Virus record (IMG/VR): IMGVR_UViG_3300036045_000028
Span: 1 to 42,625 of that record
Source: a virus
Direction: 5' to 3' (one strand)
Length of the DNA: 42,625 bases
Shown here: piece after piece, positions 12,905-20,931 of the stretch
Layout: each line of letters begins with the position of its first letter
Numbering within the stretch: the first letter of the stretch is position 1
Notes under the pieces: model-generated
What the model saw: the letters and a program-made list of their open reading frames with translations, nothing else
What the model was told of the DNA's origin: nothing
Databases searched by the model: none
Program-made: the position numbers and the translations under genes

Positions 12905-13520
12905 GCGGCTCTTGGAATGGCAGGCGTGGAGTAAAGACCCCTGGCAATGGATAAAAGACTGTGTTATCACAATCGATGAAACAGACGGTACGCGAAAGCC
13001 TTTTCCTGATAAAGAATATTTTCCCTACGTGATAAATGCCTGGATGGAATCAAACATATTAGCAATACCAAAGTCACGTCGTATGATGGCAACATGGCTT
13101 TTTCTTGCGCTGCATCTGTGGGCGGCATTGTTTAGGGCCAACAGCGCGGTATTTATCCAAAGTCAAAAAGCCGAGAAATCCGAGTGGCTTGTAGGTGACC
13201 AGCGCATGTGGTTTATTTATAGCAACCTGCCGACAGAATATCCTTGGCCCAAGACTACCCGACTACTCAAGGGTAAGGGCGGGATAAGCCATGTAGTATT
13301 TGACAATGGCTCATACATCATGGCAATCGGCGAGGGTGCTGACCAGTTTCGGCAGTACACGGCATCGCATGTAATGTTGGATGAGGTGGCCTTCTGGGAG
13401 CGGGCAAAGGAATCATATACTGGGACGCTGCCGACTATACAGGGCGGTGGTAAGGTTGTGCTGATTAGTACGGCAGAGCCTGGGTTTTTTGAGCAGGTAG
13501 TAATGGGGAGGATGGAATAG
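12870..13520 (+). CDS. terL: Terminase large subunit, N-terminal ATPase half (split gene)
   Basis: This frame encodes 216 residues of the packaging ATPase. The Walker A-type segment is I-P-K-S-R-R-M-M-A-T-W near residue 67, Walker B is HVMLDEVAFW near residue 168, and the coupling-like V-V-L-I-S-T-A-E-P-G-F-F follows near residue 198. The frame then stops at TAG 13518-13520, where complete terminases continue into the nuclease domain. The missing half is encoded at 14139-14957 in the same frame phase, beyond an HNH endonuclease gene. The break falls between the ATPase and nuclease domains, so the halves may assemble into a working motor. Confidence 0.88.
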   Translation: MSLLPSEALELKRLLEWQAWSKDPWQWIKDCVITIDETDGTRKPFPDKEYFPYVINAWMESNILAIPKSRRMMATWLFLALHLWAALFRANSAVFIQSQKAEKSEWLVGDQRMWFIYSNLPTEYPWPKTTRLLKGKGGISHVVFDNGSYIMAIGEGADQFRQYTASHVMLDEVAFWERAKESYTGTLPTIQGGGKVVLISTAEPGFFEQVVMGRME

Positions 13521-14170
13521 TGGGGCACAAAAGACCATCACACATATTTATTGGTGATATTGAAATGAAAACGTGTAGTTTGTGTCGCAACACTAAATCG
13601 TTATTGGAGTTTAATAAGAGAAGCGACACGTGGGACGGGTTAAATGCAAAATGTCGTCAGTGCGACAATTTAAAAAGTCGCGAGTATCACGCAAACAACA
13701 TAGAAAAGAGTCGTTGCGCTAATAGAAGATGGCAAAAAACCAATATAAAGCGGGTCTTGGAATACCAGTCTAAATACCGCAAGGAAAACAGTGAAAAGGT
13801 TAATATGTGGAAAAGGGCATGGGAACAGAGAAACAAGCCAAAGCTGTGCGTGTCGCAGCAGCGGCATAGGCATAGACGTAAAAATCTTCCTGCGCTCTTA
13901 ACACCTCAGGATTTTGAAGAATGCTTAAAGTTTTTTGATTATAAAGATGCTTACACTGGTGAGCCGATGGATATTATTACTCAAGATCACGTCGTGCCAG
14001 TTATACAAAACGGCCACTATGTTAAAGGCAACATTATCCCATGCGACAAGAGAATAAATGCAAGCAAGGGGGGCAAGCGGCTGGAAGAATGGTATATTAA
14101 ACAGCCGTTTTTTAGTGCCCAAAGATTAGAAAAGGTTTATGAGTGGATGCGCCATGCAGGGAATTACTGA
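13520..14170 (+). CDS. HNH homing endonuclease inserted in the large terminase gene
   Basis: A 216-residue protein. GTG 13520 overlaps the ATPase-half stop, with GGGGAGG eight bases upstream inside that gene; ATG 13565 is an alternative start. The N-terminal part has a zinc site (K-T-C-S-L-C-R-N and K-C-R-Q-C). A basic helical linker follows. The nuclease motif is T-Q-D-H-V-V-P-V, then G-N-I-I-P-C-D and N-A-S-K-G-G, the H-N-N/H elements. The gene fills almost the whole insertion, and its end overlaps the start of the nuclease half, so there is no room for an intron core. It is thus a free-standing mobile endonuclease. Confidence 0.87.
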   Translation: MGHKRPSHIFIGDIEMKTCSLCRNTKSLLEFNKRSDTWDGLNAKCRQCDNLKSREYHANNIEKSRCANRRWQKTNIKRVLEYQSKYRKENSEKVNMWKRAWEQRNKPKLCVSQQRHRHRRKNLPALLTPQDFEECLKFFDYKDAYTGEPMDIITQDHVVPVIQNGHYVKGNIIPCDKRINASKGGKRLEEWYIKQPFFSAQRLEKVYEWMRHAGNY

Positions 14171-14957
14171 TTTTATAACGCCTCAGAAAGTCCGAGTAGT
14201 GCAAATACATTATTCGGCTGATCCCGATAAGCGCAGTCAGGAGTGGATAGACAAAGCCCATGAGGGCATGAGTAAGGCGATGTGGGAAAAGGAGATGGAA
14301 ATAAACTTTGCTGTTGTGCTAGGCAAGGCGTGGTTTCCTGAGTTTCGCAAAGGATTTCACGTCGCTCAATCTCACATAGAACCTATATCTGGGCGCCCTG
14401 TTTTTAGGGGATGGGACTATGGTCTAACCCCCGCCACCGTATTTGGACAGACAACGGCTAAAGGGCAACTATTGATACTTAACCCCGAATTGCAGTCATG
14501 GGATAACGGTATAACGGCCCACGGCCTTGTGGTGCAGACTGAGAGCGCGACATACTTTCCGGGGTATAAGTTTATTGATTACGGCGACCCGGCAGGCAAT
14601 CAGAGGGCGCAGACGGATGAGCAAAGCTGTAATGATATTCTGCGTGATAAATATGGCATAAACGTCCAGCCCGGCCCTGTAGCTGAGATGGCAAGGCATG
14701 AGGCCCTAAGGACGCTGCTGACCACACTGACGCCTGATGGACAGCCTATGATGCTGATTGACCCACGCTGTACGCTGTTAATCCAAGCGTTAGAGGGTGG
14801 GTATCAGCACAAAGAGGTGGCAGGCAAATACCTGGATATAGTAGCCGACAATAAATATACGCACATCATGGACGCCTTGATGTATGTGGCGGCAATGGTT
14901 AAGGTTAAGCCCAAGAAATGGGAAGATGCGAATATCCCACGGGCGGGGCGAATGTAG
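14139..14957 (+). CDS. terL: Terminase large subunit, C-terminal nuclease half (split gene)
   Basis: A 272-residue protein that starts at ATG 14139 (AGAAAAGG upstream) or at ATG 14154, both inside the end of the HNH gene. Native terminase sequence seems to begin at M-Q-G-I-T-D-F. The RNase H-like nuclease motifs are present: R-G-W-D-Y-G-L-T-P-A near residue 88, F-I-D-Y-G-D-P-A-G near residue 145, and N-K-Y-T-H-I-M-D-A-L near residue 247. This half cuts the concatemer. Removing the 642 bases between ATG 13512 and ATG 14154 would restore a single frame of about 481 residues, a normal length. Confidence 0.87.
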   Translation: MSGCAMQGITDFITPQKVRVVQIHYSADPDKRSQEWIDKAHEGMSKAMWEKEMEINFAVVLGKAWFPEFRKGFHVAQSHIEPISGRPVFRGWDYGLTPATVFGQTTAKGQLLILNPELQSWDNGITAHGLVVQTESATYFPGYKFIDYGDPAGNQRAQTDEQSCNDILRDKYGINVQPGPVAEMARHEALRTLLTTLTPDGQPMMLIDPRCTLLIQALEGGYQHKEVAGKYLDIVADNKYTHIMDALMYVAAMVKVKPKKWEDANIPRAGRM

Positions 14958-14967
14958 GAGGTAGAGC

Positions 14968-16872
14968 ATGGCAATAGACGGGGAAGTCCAAGGGACGCCA
15001 CCGGAGCAGCAGGACGAGATGCTGCTGGAGCGGCTTAAGATTGATATTGAAGAGGCTAACAGGCACTTTGAAAACGAGATTGAACCAATGTTGTTGACCC
15101 GCAACAAGGTCTACACTGGCGACAAAGACTATTATAAACAGATATATCCTGACCTGTCAGAGGTGTCAGACCTTGTTACCACGGATTTGGCCGACATTAT
15201 TGAGTGGTCTATGCCGTCACTGATGAAAGCCTATTTTGGTGGAGCCGATATTGTGTCTATTAAGGGTGTAGGCGCAGAAGACGAAGAACCGGCCAAAGTA
15301 ATGGAGGCATTAGTCAATTATCAGTTGACGAAGCTTAATAAATTTTTTGTTATCTGTTATGACTGGATAAAACAAGCCTTTATCGAAAACGCCGCGGCGA
15401 TTAAGTGTAGCTGGGCGCGAGAAACAAAGCGGGATAAGACATTTGTGGAGGTGCTGGCAGCTGAACAGGTTGAGGCGTTAAAGGCAACGCCTGGCGCTGA
15501 GGTTATATCTGCAGAACCCATTCCTGACGCTCTTGACCTATACAAAGTCGAATTCGCTACCCTGCGCCTGGCAAAAAATCATCCCACAGTTGAAAACATA
15601 TCTGCTTCTGAACTCAGGTTCTCGCCGGATGCCGTGGATTTTGACAAATGTCAGTTTGTGGCGCATCGTAAGATAGTAACGGTGGATTATATCCGCAAGC
15701 TGGAGAAAGAGGGCCTCTATAGCAACGTTGATGAGGTTGTGGAAAATCTTGGGGATGTGAAATATACCACGTCAGAGGAAGTCAATAACCCCGAAATCAA
15801 CACGCATTCCCGCAACCAAAGCCACATAGCCCGGAAAAAGGTTACTCTGTATGAGTGCTATGTCAAGGTTGATATGGACGGCGACCAGATACTCGAAGAC
15901 TGGATTATCACTGTTGCAAATAACGTAATTATCCGCAAAGAGCAAAACCCATATGACCGGCATCCGTTCTTTTTGCTAAGCCCGGTACGCGACCCACACC
16001 GTATTTGGCCCAAGAAAGGCATAGGCCAATTCGTCAGCGAGATACAAAGTCTTAAAACAGCTTTCCTCAGGCAGATTATCAATAACACGGCGCTGAATAA
16101 TGACCTGCCGGCCTTTGTGGACGAAAATAAAGTTAATATTATGGACGTTGTAGAGCGGCGCAAGACCATTCGGGTATCCGGCCAGCCTGGGCAGGCCGTA
16201 TCATTTCCGCCGCTGCAGCCCATGGCCCCCTGGACAATGAATTTCCTGGAGTATCTAGAGAGCGCCAAAGAGCAGGCCACAGGGGTAACGAGGTATAATC
16301 AGGGGCTGGACAGTAACAGCCTCAACAAAACGGCCACCGGCATATCCATCATCCATGAATCCAGCAACCAAAGGCTTGAGCTAGTTGCAAGGATACTCCT
16401 GGAAACCGCCCTGCAGCCGTTCTTTCGGTTCCTGATTAGTCTTAACCAAAGGTTTATTGACCAGCCGCAGGTAATTAGACTGGCCAATAAGCCGCTTTTG
16501 ATCCGGGGGGATGACTTGCAAGGCAACTTTGACCTGGAGATAAATGCTGCCTTGGGTGTAGGCTCTAAACAAAACGAAATTCAGTATCTCCAGATGTTGC
16601 TGGGCATGTATCCCCAGTTAATGCAGGTTGGCATTGTCCAGCCTCAGAACATTTACAACGCGGTGAAAAAGATGCTGGAAATCATGGGGTATAAGAACGC
16701 AGGTGAATTCATCACCGAACCGCAGCAGATGCAGCAATTCCCGCCCGAGGTAATACAAGTGGCTCAGCAGACAGGGATTCCACCGGAGCAGGTAATGCAG
16801 GCAATGATGGGAGGTGGCGGCAATGGACCAGGCACAGGCCCTGCGCCTGCAGGCCCAGTGCAACCAGGGTGA
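14968..16872 (+). CDS. Portal protein (short-tailed phage type)
   Basis: A 634-residue protein with GTAGGAGGTAGAGC before ATG 14968. The N-terminal E-A-N-R-H-F-E segment, T-D-L-A-D-I-I-E-W-S-M-P-S-L near residue 74, a central beta-rich wing, and the stem and crown region with S-L-K-T-A-F-L-R-Q-I-I-N-N-T near residue 360 and G-L-D-S-N-S-L-N-K-T-A-T-G near residue 445 are typical of P22/T7-type portals. The C-terminus is glutamine- and glycine-rich, like a portal barrel tail. It forms the dodecameric ring through which DNA is pumped. Confidence 0.87.
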   Translation: MAIDGEVQGTPPEQQDEMLLERLKIDIEEANRHFENEIEPMLLTRNKVYTGDKDYYKQIYPDLSEVSDLVTTDLADIIEWSMPSLMKAYFGGADIVSIKGVGAEDEEPAKVMEALVNYQLTKLNKFFVICYDWIKQAFIENAAAIKCSWARETKRDKTFVEVLAAEQVEALKATPGAEVISAEPIPDALDLYKVEFATLRLAKNHPTVENISASELRFSPDAVDFDKCQFVAHRKIVTVDYIRKLEKEGLYSNVDEVVENLGDVKYTTSEEVNNPEINTHSRNQSHIARKKVTLYECYVKVDMDGDQILEDWIITVANNVIIRKEQNPYDRHPFFLLSPVRDPHRIWPKKGIGQFVSEIQSLKTAFLRQIINNTALNNDLPAFVDENKVNIMDVVERRKTIRVSGQPGQAVSFPPLQPMAPWTMNFLEYLESAKEQATGVTRYNQGLDSNSLNKTATGISIIHESSNQRLELVARILLETALQPFFRFLISLNQRFIDQPQVIRLANKPLLIRGDDLQGNFDLEINAALGVGSKQNEIQYLQMLLGMYPQLMQVGIVQPQNIYNAVKKMLEIMGYKNAGEFITEPQQMQQFPPEVIQVAQQTGIPPEQVMQAMMGGGGNGPGTGPAPAGPVQPG

Positions 16873-17068
16873 TGCAGCAGAGGAAGCACAGCCGATAGTC
16901 GGCAAGGTGTTTGCCGAACTTAGAGCAGAAATATATCGGGCGCTGGAAGCGGAAAACGCTGATCCGGCGCTTTTGTCTATGCAACTTCAGGCAATGCGCA
17001 AGGTAGAGGACAGGTTGGCGGCCCATATTCGCGGTGGACAATTAGCCTTACACGAGTTAATAAAGTAG
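16823..17068 (+). CDS. 81-residue helical protein after portal
   Basis: ATG 16823 follows GGGAGGTGGCGGCA, within the end of the portal gene. The product is almost entirely helical and charged (A-E-E-A-Q-P-I-V-G-K-V-F-A-E-L-R-A-E-I). It contains an 18-base DNA segment also found in the small terminase gene (12788-12805 and 16886-16903). A head-assembly role is likely from position only. Confidence 0.58.
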   Translation: MDQAQALRLQAQCNQGDAAEEAQPIVGKVFAELRAEIYRALEAENADPALLSMQLQAMRKVEDRLAAHIRGGQLALHELIK

Positions 17069-17079
17069 GGGGGGAAAAT

Positions 17080-17340
17080 GTGTATCAATCAAGCAAGTGC
17101 CCGGTATGTCGGGCGACTGATTTAATCCGCACTGTGCAGACCGGCGAATATAAACCCGGCGAATGCGCGAACTGCCGCGCAGACCGCAGTATAGAAATGC
17201 CGATGGTGGATATGCCGGAACCCGGTGAACCACTTTCGGTTATTGAGAAATTACCAGGCGGGTGGTTTAAACTATCTAACGGCAAAAGGGTTCACGGCAA
17301 GGCCGCACTTGAGGCGGCTTTAAGTGGAGGTAGTGAATAA
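17080..17340 (+). CDS. 86-residue zinc-ribbon protein in the head gene cluster
   Basis: GTG 17080 follows TAGGGGGGGAAAAT. The first 35 residues have K-C-P-V-C-R and E-C-A-N-C-R, a zinc ribbon. The second half has G-G-W-F-K-L-S-N-G-K-R-V-H-G, a small strand-turn-strand unit. Its stop overlaps the next ATG. A structural-cluster protein of unknown role. Confidence 0.55.
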   Translation: MYQSSKCPVCRATDLIRTVQTGEYKPGECANCRADRSIEMPMVDMPEPGEPLSVIEKLPGGWFKLSNGKRVHGKAALEAALSGGSE

Positions 17341-17624
17341 TGAATGTTAACATCACATCAACGGTGGTAAATGCCGCGACTTCGTCTACTGCTGTATTGT
17401 CTGCCAACGCAAAACGCCGGTATGTCCTGATTATCAACGACAGCGACACGACCGTATATCTCTCTGTTGATGGAGCTAATGCCGCCGTAAATAAGGGTAT
17501 AAGGCTTAACGCTAACGGCGGCAGCTATGAAATGACATTCCCTCGGGGTAATGTGGTGTTTGGCGCTGTCAATGCTATTCATGGCAGTACTGGCAACAAG
17601 GTTTTATTAGTGAACGAGGGATAA
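17340..17624 (+). CDS. 94-residue beta-rich structural protein
   Basis: Start ATG 17340 overlaps the previous stop (TAATG), with GGAGGTAGTG upstream. The sequence is rich in N, A, V and T and alternates as a beta sandwich (R-R-Y-V-L-I-I-N-D-S, T-V-Y-L-S-V-D-G, G-S-Y-E-M-T-F). Small proteins of this type near the capsid gene often decorate the head, so a decoration or head-fibre role is possible. Confidence 0.58.
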   Translation: MNVNITSTVVNAATSSTAVLSANAKRRYVLIINDSDTTVYLSVDGANAAVNKGIRLNANGGSYEMTFPRGNVVFGAVNAIHGSTGNKVLLVNEG

Positions 17625-17625
17625 T

Positions 17626-17712
17626 ATGCCGCCAAATGGTGTGCTTATAGGTGACATGACCCTCTACCAGACTGACGAGGACGGACAAATGTTTGAACAG
17701 GAAGACGAATGA
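17626..17712 (+). CDS. Possible 28-residue acidic peptide
   Basis: ATG 17626 lies one base after the previous stop (TAAT-ATG). The peptide ends strongly acidic (D-E-D-G-Q-M-F-E-Q-E-D-E). It ends just before a hairpin. The ribosome site is modest (AACGAGGGAT), so support is moderate. Confidence 0.35.
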   Translation: MPPNGVLIGDMTLYQTDEDGQMFEQEDE

Positions 17713-17737
17713 AGCCAAATTGTAAAAAGAAGTAGCC

Positions 17738-17758
17738 CCGCCGATTGGCGGTATTTTA
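17738..17758 (+). terminator. Hairpin before the scaffold gene
   Basis: CCGCC (17738-17742) pairs with GGCGG (17747-17751) around GATT, followed by TATTTTAATTT. The stem is short, so it may be a weak terminator or an RNA processing or stability element that separates portal-side from capsid-side messages. Confidence 0.42.
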
Positions 17759-17799
17759 ATTTACGGGCCAAGCAGAAGCAGCCCGAGAGGAGAATGTAA

Positions 17800-18837
17800 G
17801 TGGAAAAATTCAAGTTTGATCTTCAATTGTTTAACGACAGCGGAGATACTGGGGCAACCAACCCGGACCCCGGTAAGGAAATGGTGGGCCTTGACGATCA
17901 AGGCAACGTAAAAATGTTCTATGACAACCAGGGCGAAGAGGACGATAATCTGGACGAAAGCGGACAAGAGGAACCGGAAACAAAGGATAATAAGCCTCCC
18001 GAATCGGAGCAAACTTATTATACTCCTGACGATGTGCGGTCAACCGATTTTGAAAAGCTTGACCCGTCGAAGATACCGCCTGAAATGGTTCCCTGGTATA
18101 AGTCGATGCAGGCTGGCTTTACCCGGAAAACTCAGGAGTTGGCCAACGAAAAGAAGGTTATCCATGAGTTTGCCAATGAACTGGCCGAAAGGCTAAAACA
18201 GCAGCCGGCAGAACAACCAAAGCAAATGGACGCCAAAACCTTCTATGCGCAGCAGCATGCCTTTTTAAGGGGTGAGGTTGCCAGCATGTTTGGCGTTGAC
18301 AGTGTGCTGTTGCCTGACAGCTTGAACGAGTGGCCGCCTGAAATGCAATTAGCCTACACCGATAAGCGGGCGCAGATGCAGGAAGAGAGTAAGCGGCGGC
18401 AGGAAGCCCATAATGAAGAGCAGCAGCGGTTACAGCAAGAGCAGGAAGCGATTAAGGCTTTTACTACCTACTCCAATGAAATAGAGCGGGATTTGCGCGG
18501 CATCGACAACGACGCCTATCTGTTCGCCATAGGCAAATTGAAAAACGGCGAAGTCCTAGAAAAAGACAAGGATGCGATCAAAAAAGCGCTGGTTAAGGGC
18601 GACAGAGACACTGTAATGAAGCACTTTGAAGGATTCCGCCAAGAATACCACGCCCAAAAAGCCGGTATTAAAACCGGCGAAAAAGCCAAGGACAAACCGA
18701 CTCCAGCCAAGCTGGAAAGCAGCGGCGCGGGGAAACAGGTTGAGACCAAGGCAAAGCCTGACTACTCCGAACTAGGTAAGCTTCAATCGTTTGATGAGAA
18801 GCTTGCCTGGATGAGGAAACACAATATTACACCATAA
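17800..18837 (+). CDS. Scaffolding protein
   Basis: A 345-residue protein starting at GTG 17800 after CGAGAGGAGAATGTAA. It opens E-K-F-K-F-D-L-Q-L-F-N, a start motif common in scaffold and capsid proteins of Firmicutes phages. An acidic, disordered segment (residues 30-75) is followed by long glutamine/glutamate-rich helices (residues 115-270), and a basic C-terminus with K-A-K-D-K-P-T-P-A-K and a short terminal helix, the part that usually binds capsid protein. Position directly before the capsid gene is standard. Confidence 0.8.
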   Translation: MEKFKFDLQLFNDSGDTGATNPDPGKEMVGLDDQGNVKMFYDNQGEEDDNLDESGQEEPETKDNKPPESEQTYYTPDDVRSTDFEKLDPSKIPPEMVPWYKSMQAGFTRKTQELANEKKVIHEFANELAERLKQQPAEQPKQMDAKTFYAQQHAFLRGEVASMFGVDSVLLPDSLNEWPPEMQLAYTDKRAQMQEESKRRQEAHNEEQQRLQQEQEAIKAFTTYSNEIERDLRGIDNDAYLFAIGKLKNGEVLEKDKDAIKKALVKGDRDTVMKHFEGFRQEYHAQKAGIKTGEKAKDKPTPAKLESSGAGKQVETKAKPDYSELGKLQSFDEKLAWMRKHNITP

Positions 18838-18853
18838 AAGGAGTGAATAAATT

Positions 18854-19169
18854 ATGGCAAGCCGTTCCTGGGAAATCGTCGGTTCTGTTGACGATTTAAC
18901 ACCCGTAATAACCAATATTTCCCCCTCAGTTACCCCGCTATTCTCCAAGTTTAGCCGGGTAGAGGTAAAAAACACCACTCATGGTGCGTTGACTGACGCT
19001 CTGCCTGTTGCCGTTATTCCTAATATTGCAGAGGGTTCTGACTTCGTGACCACCGCCGCCAACGCCCGGACGCGGCTGGATAACTATACTCAGATTTTTG
19101 ACCGTGGCTACTGGGTGACTGACACCGACGAAGCTGTCTTGAAGAAAGGTGTATCGTCTGAAATTGAGT
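18854..19169 (+). CDS. Major capsid protein, exon 1 (joined to 20007-20560)
   Basis: AAAAGGAGTGAATAAATT precedes ATG 18854. The first 105 residues (start A-S-R-S-W-E-I-V-G-S) resemble the DUF5309/SU10-type major capsid family, with N-terminal arm P-L-F-S-K-F-S-R-V and E-G-S-D-F-V. Unspliced, the frame runs into intron sequence and ends at TAA 19187-19189. The exon ends at T19169, where A-T-T-G-A-G-T pairs with intron G-C-T-C-A-A-T (19180-19186) as P1 with the usual U-G pair at the splice site. Spliced protein length is 289 residues (316+554 bases). Confidence 0.86.
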
Positions 19170-20006
19170 TAAATTGGTGGCTCAATTAAAACTTGACCAA
19201 ATGCTGGAACACCCTAAAGCCCAAACTACCGAAGTGTGAAAATGTGAGGGATGAGCAAATGCAAAATGGGCAATCAGCAGGTAAGAGTTTTGCCTATATA
19301 CTTGGAACATATTTAAGTGATGGATGTGTAACAAAAGAATATGGTAAAAATGTTTTTAGGTTAGAAGTTATGGACGAAGATTATGCCATAGCTTTTTTTA
19401 ATGCCTTGAAACGTTACGGTGTAAATCATCTCAAGAGTTACAAAATTAAAAACGAGAGATACAAGCGGGGCTACTCGTTCTTTGTTGTAACCAGAGATAA
19501 TGATTTATGCGAGCGACTACTACTAGAAACCAACAGAAAGAGTATAATTCCATCTTATGTATTTAAATGGGACAAGCACATAAAAAGGGAGTTTATTGCG
19601 GGTATGATGGATGGCGAAGGTTATGCGTCAAAACGCAAAAAGCCTCTTAGAAATGGCTCCCAAAATTATCAATTGGGAATAGGGATGGAATACAAGCTAT
19701 TAGAGCAGTTCAAGCGCATACTTCAATCTGTTGGTGTATCTGTTGGTAAGTTCACTTTTGCAAAGAAAGTAGTAAATAAACAAGTAGCATCCATATCACT
19801 TAACATCAAGTCTTGGCATGAGGCTGGATGTTATTTTTACATCCAGCGGCATCAATCCCGGATAAACGAGTATATACGCAATACTAACCTCAACGACTAT
19901 ACGTCGAGAGCGGTTTAATGCCGCTATGATATAGTCTGAACACTGACCGAAAGACAGTGAGGCAGGCAGAAATGGCCTGCCCCCGCGTAAGCGGAGTAAC
20001 AAAATG
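19170..20006 (+). mobile_element. Group I intron in the major capsid gene
   Basis: The 837-base intron interrupts the capsid gene. P1 is exon 19162-19169 with guide 19180-19187. P10 is exon ACC (20007-20009) with GGT (19176-19178). The core has GGGCAATCAGCAG at 19268-19280 (P4/P6 side) and ATGATATAGTCTGAAC at 19926-19941 (P7 side). After P7 come three hairpins (CACTG...CAGTG, GGCAGGC...GCCTGCC, CCGC...GCGG), a P9 series. The intron ends with G20006. Splicing T19169 to A20007 gives ...GAG-TAC-CAA-ATG..., which restores the capsid reading frame. Confidence 0.9.
19259..19918 (+). CDS. LAGLIDADG homing endonuclease in the capsid intron
   Basis: A 219-residue protein with two LAGLIDADG motifs: A-Y-I-L-G-T-Y-L-S-D-G at residues 12-22 and E-F-I-A-G-M-M-D-G-E-G at 111-121, so it acts as a monomer with two half-sites. 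It cuts intron-less capsid genes and drives intron spread. ATG 19259 has GAGGG upstream, but GTG 19244 and TTG 19193 are in frame. The 5' end of the gene overlaps the intron core (19268-19280), an arrangement known in phage introns, so translation and folding may compete. Confidence 0.88.
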   Translation: MQNGQSAGKSFAYILGTYLSDGCVTKEYGKNVFRLEVMDEDYAIAFFNALKRYGVNHLKSYKIKNERYKRGYSFFVVTRDNDLCERLLLETNRKSIIPSYVFKWDKHIKREFIAGMMDGEGYASKRKKPLRNGSQNYQLGIGMEYKLLEQFKRILQSVGVSVGKFTFAKKVVNKQVASISLNIKSWHEAGCYFYIQRHQSRINEYIRNTNLNDYTSRAV

Positions 20007-20560
20007 ACCAAATGGGCATTGCCATGAAAGCCATTGCCCTTGATGTTGAGTTGGCTATCGTCACCAGCGCCACTGCAACCAAACAAGACGGCACAAACAA
20101 TGGCAAGTTTGGCGGGATTCCGTATTTTAATACCTTGAATGCGAAGGATATGGCCAGTGCAGCTCTAACCGAAACTGCGTTCAATGATGCCATCCAAAAC
20201 GCCTGGAACAAAGGCGGCGTCATTGATACTGCGGTTGTGTCGGGTAAGAGCAAGCGAGCTATTTCGGCTTTTACCGCCGGGGCCCAGAAGACCAGGGACC
20301 AAAAGGAGAAGAAGGCGGTAAATGTTATTGACATTTATCAGTCGGATTTCGGTGAGGTTACGCTAATGGCTCACCGGCAGCAGGTGGACAGCCGCATCGA
20401 CATTATCGAATCCCAGTACTTCCGCATGGGCTTTTTAGTGCCTTTCCACAGGGAGGATTTGCCGAAGAAGGGGCACAAGATCGAGAAGGTTATTACCGGA
20501 CAGGTTACAATGGAATGTCGTTCGCGGGACGCCAACGCATCCATTATCAATATCGTATAA
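20007..20560 (+). CDS. Major capsid protein, exon 2
   Basis: The C-terminal 184 residues of the capsid protein. After splicing it continues E-Y-Q-M-G-I-A-M-K-A-I-A-L-D-V-E, the helical stretch expected after exon 1. It includes N-N-G-K-F-G-G-I-P-Y-F, V-V-S-G-K-S-K-R-A-I and the E-loop or P-domain-like strands near D-I-Y-Q-S-D-F-G. It could be read alone from ATG 20012, but no ribosome site is there, so it depends on splicing. A strong terminator follows at 20562. Confidence 0.86.
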
Positions 20561-20561
20561 C

Positions 20562-20591
20562 GAGAGCCGGAGTAATCCGGTTCTCTTCTTT
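20562..20591 (+). terminator. Terminator after the capsid gene
   Basis: GAGAGCCGG (20562-20570) pairs with CCGGTTCTC (20577-20585) around AGTAAT, nine pairs with one G-U, followed by TTCTTT. It probably reduces transcription past the highly expressed capsid gene. Confidence 0.65.
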
Positions 20592-20602
20592 GAGGTGAGA
20601 GA

Positions 20603-20920
20603 ATGCTGATTCATCAGAATTTGAAACTACGTCAAAACGGTGCGGTGGAGCTTCGGAATGTCACTGACGATGCCGTAGAGGCTCGCGCAGCGCATGAGCG
20701 CCGCAGGGAACACTACGAGGCCGGTAATCCGAAGGGCTGGTCTAAGGGCCGTACAATGCTTCACATGGCGCAAATACCGGAAGATGTATACCACTTTGAC
20801 CCGCTCTGCAGGGAGTATCAGCGCCTAAGGGCGGCAAATAATCCCGAAGAAGCCAAGCGAGTGATGAGGGTATTTCTTCAAATGAATCCGCAGTATCGAG
20901 CCTCGGAAGCTAGAATCTAG
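20603..20920 (+). CDS. 105-residue protein after capsid, unknown
   Basis: TTGAGGTGAGAGA precedes ATG 20603. The protein is basic and helical (A-R-A-A-H-E-R-R-R-E-H-Y-E, then E-Y-Q-R-L-R-A-A-N-N-P-E-E-A-K-R). It follows the capsid gene and precedes beta-rich proteins, so a head-completion or minor head role is likely, but no family was recognised. Confidence 0.58.
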   Translation: MLIHQNLKLRQNGAVELRNVTDDAVEARAAHERRREHYEAGNPKGWSKGRTMLHMAQIPEDVYHFDPLCREYQRLRAANNPEEAKRVMRVFLQMNPQYRASEARI

Positions 20921-20931
20921 GAGGTGAATTT

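Noticed and set aside
13520-14170. Group I intron around the HNH gene in terminase
   Set aside because: No core motifs like those seen in the capsid intron are present, and the HNH frame with overlapping starts and stops fills the insertion.
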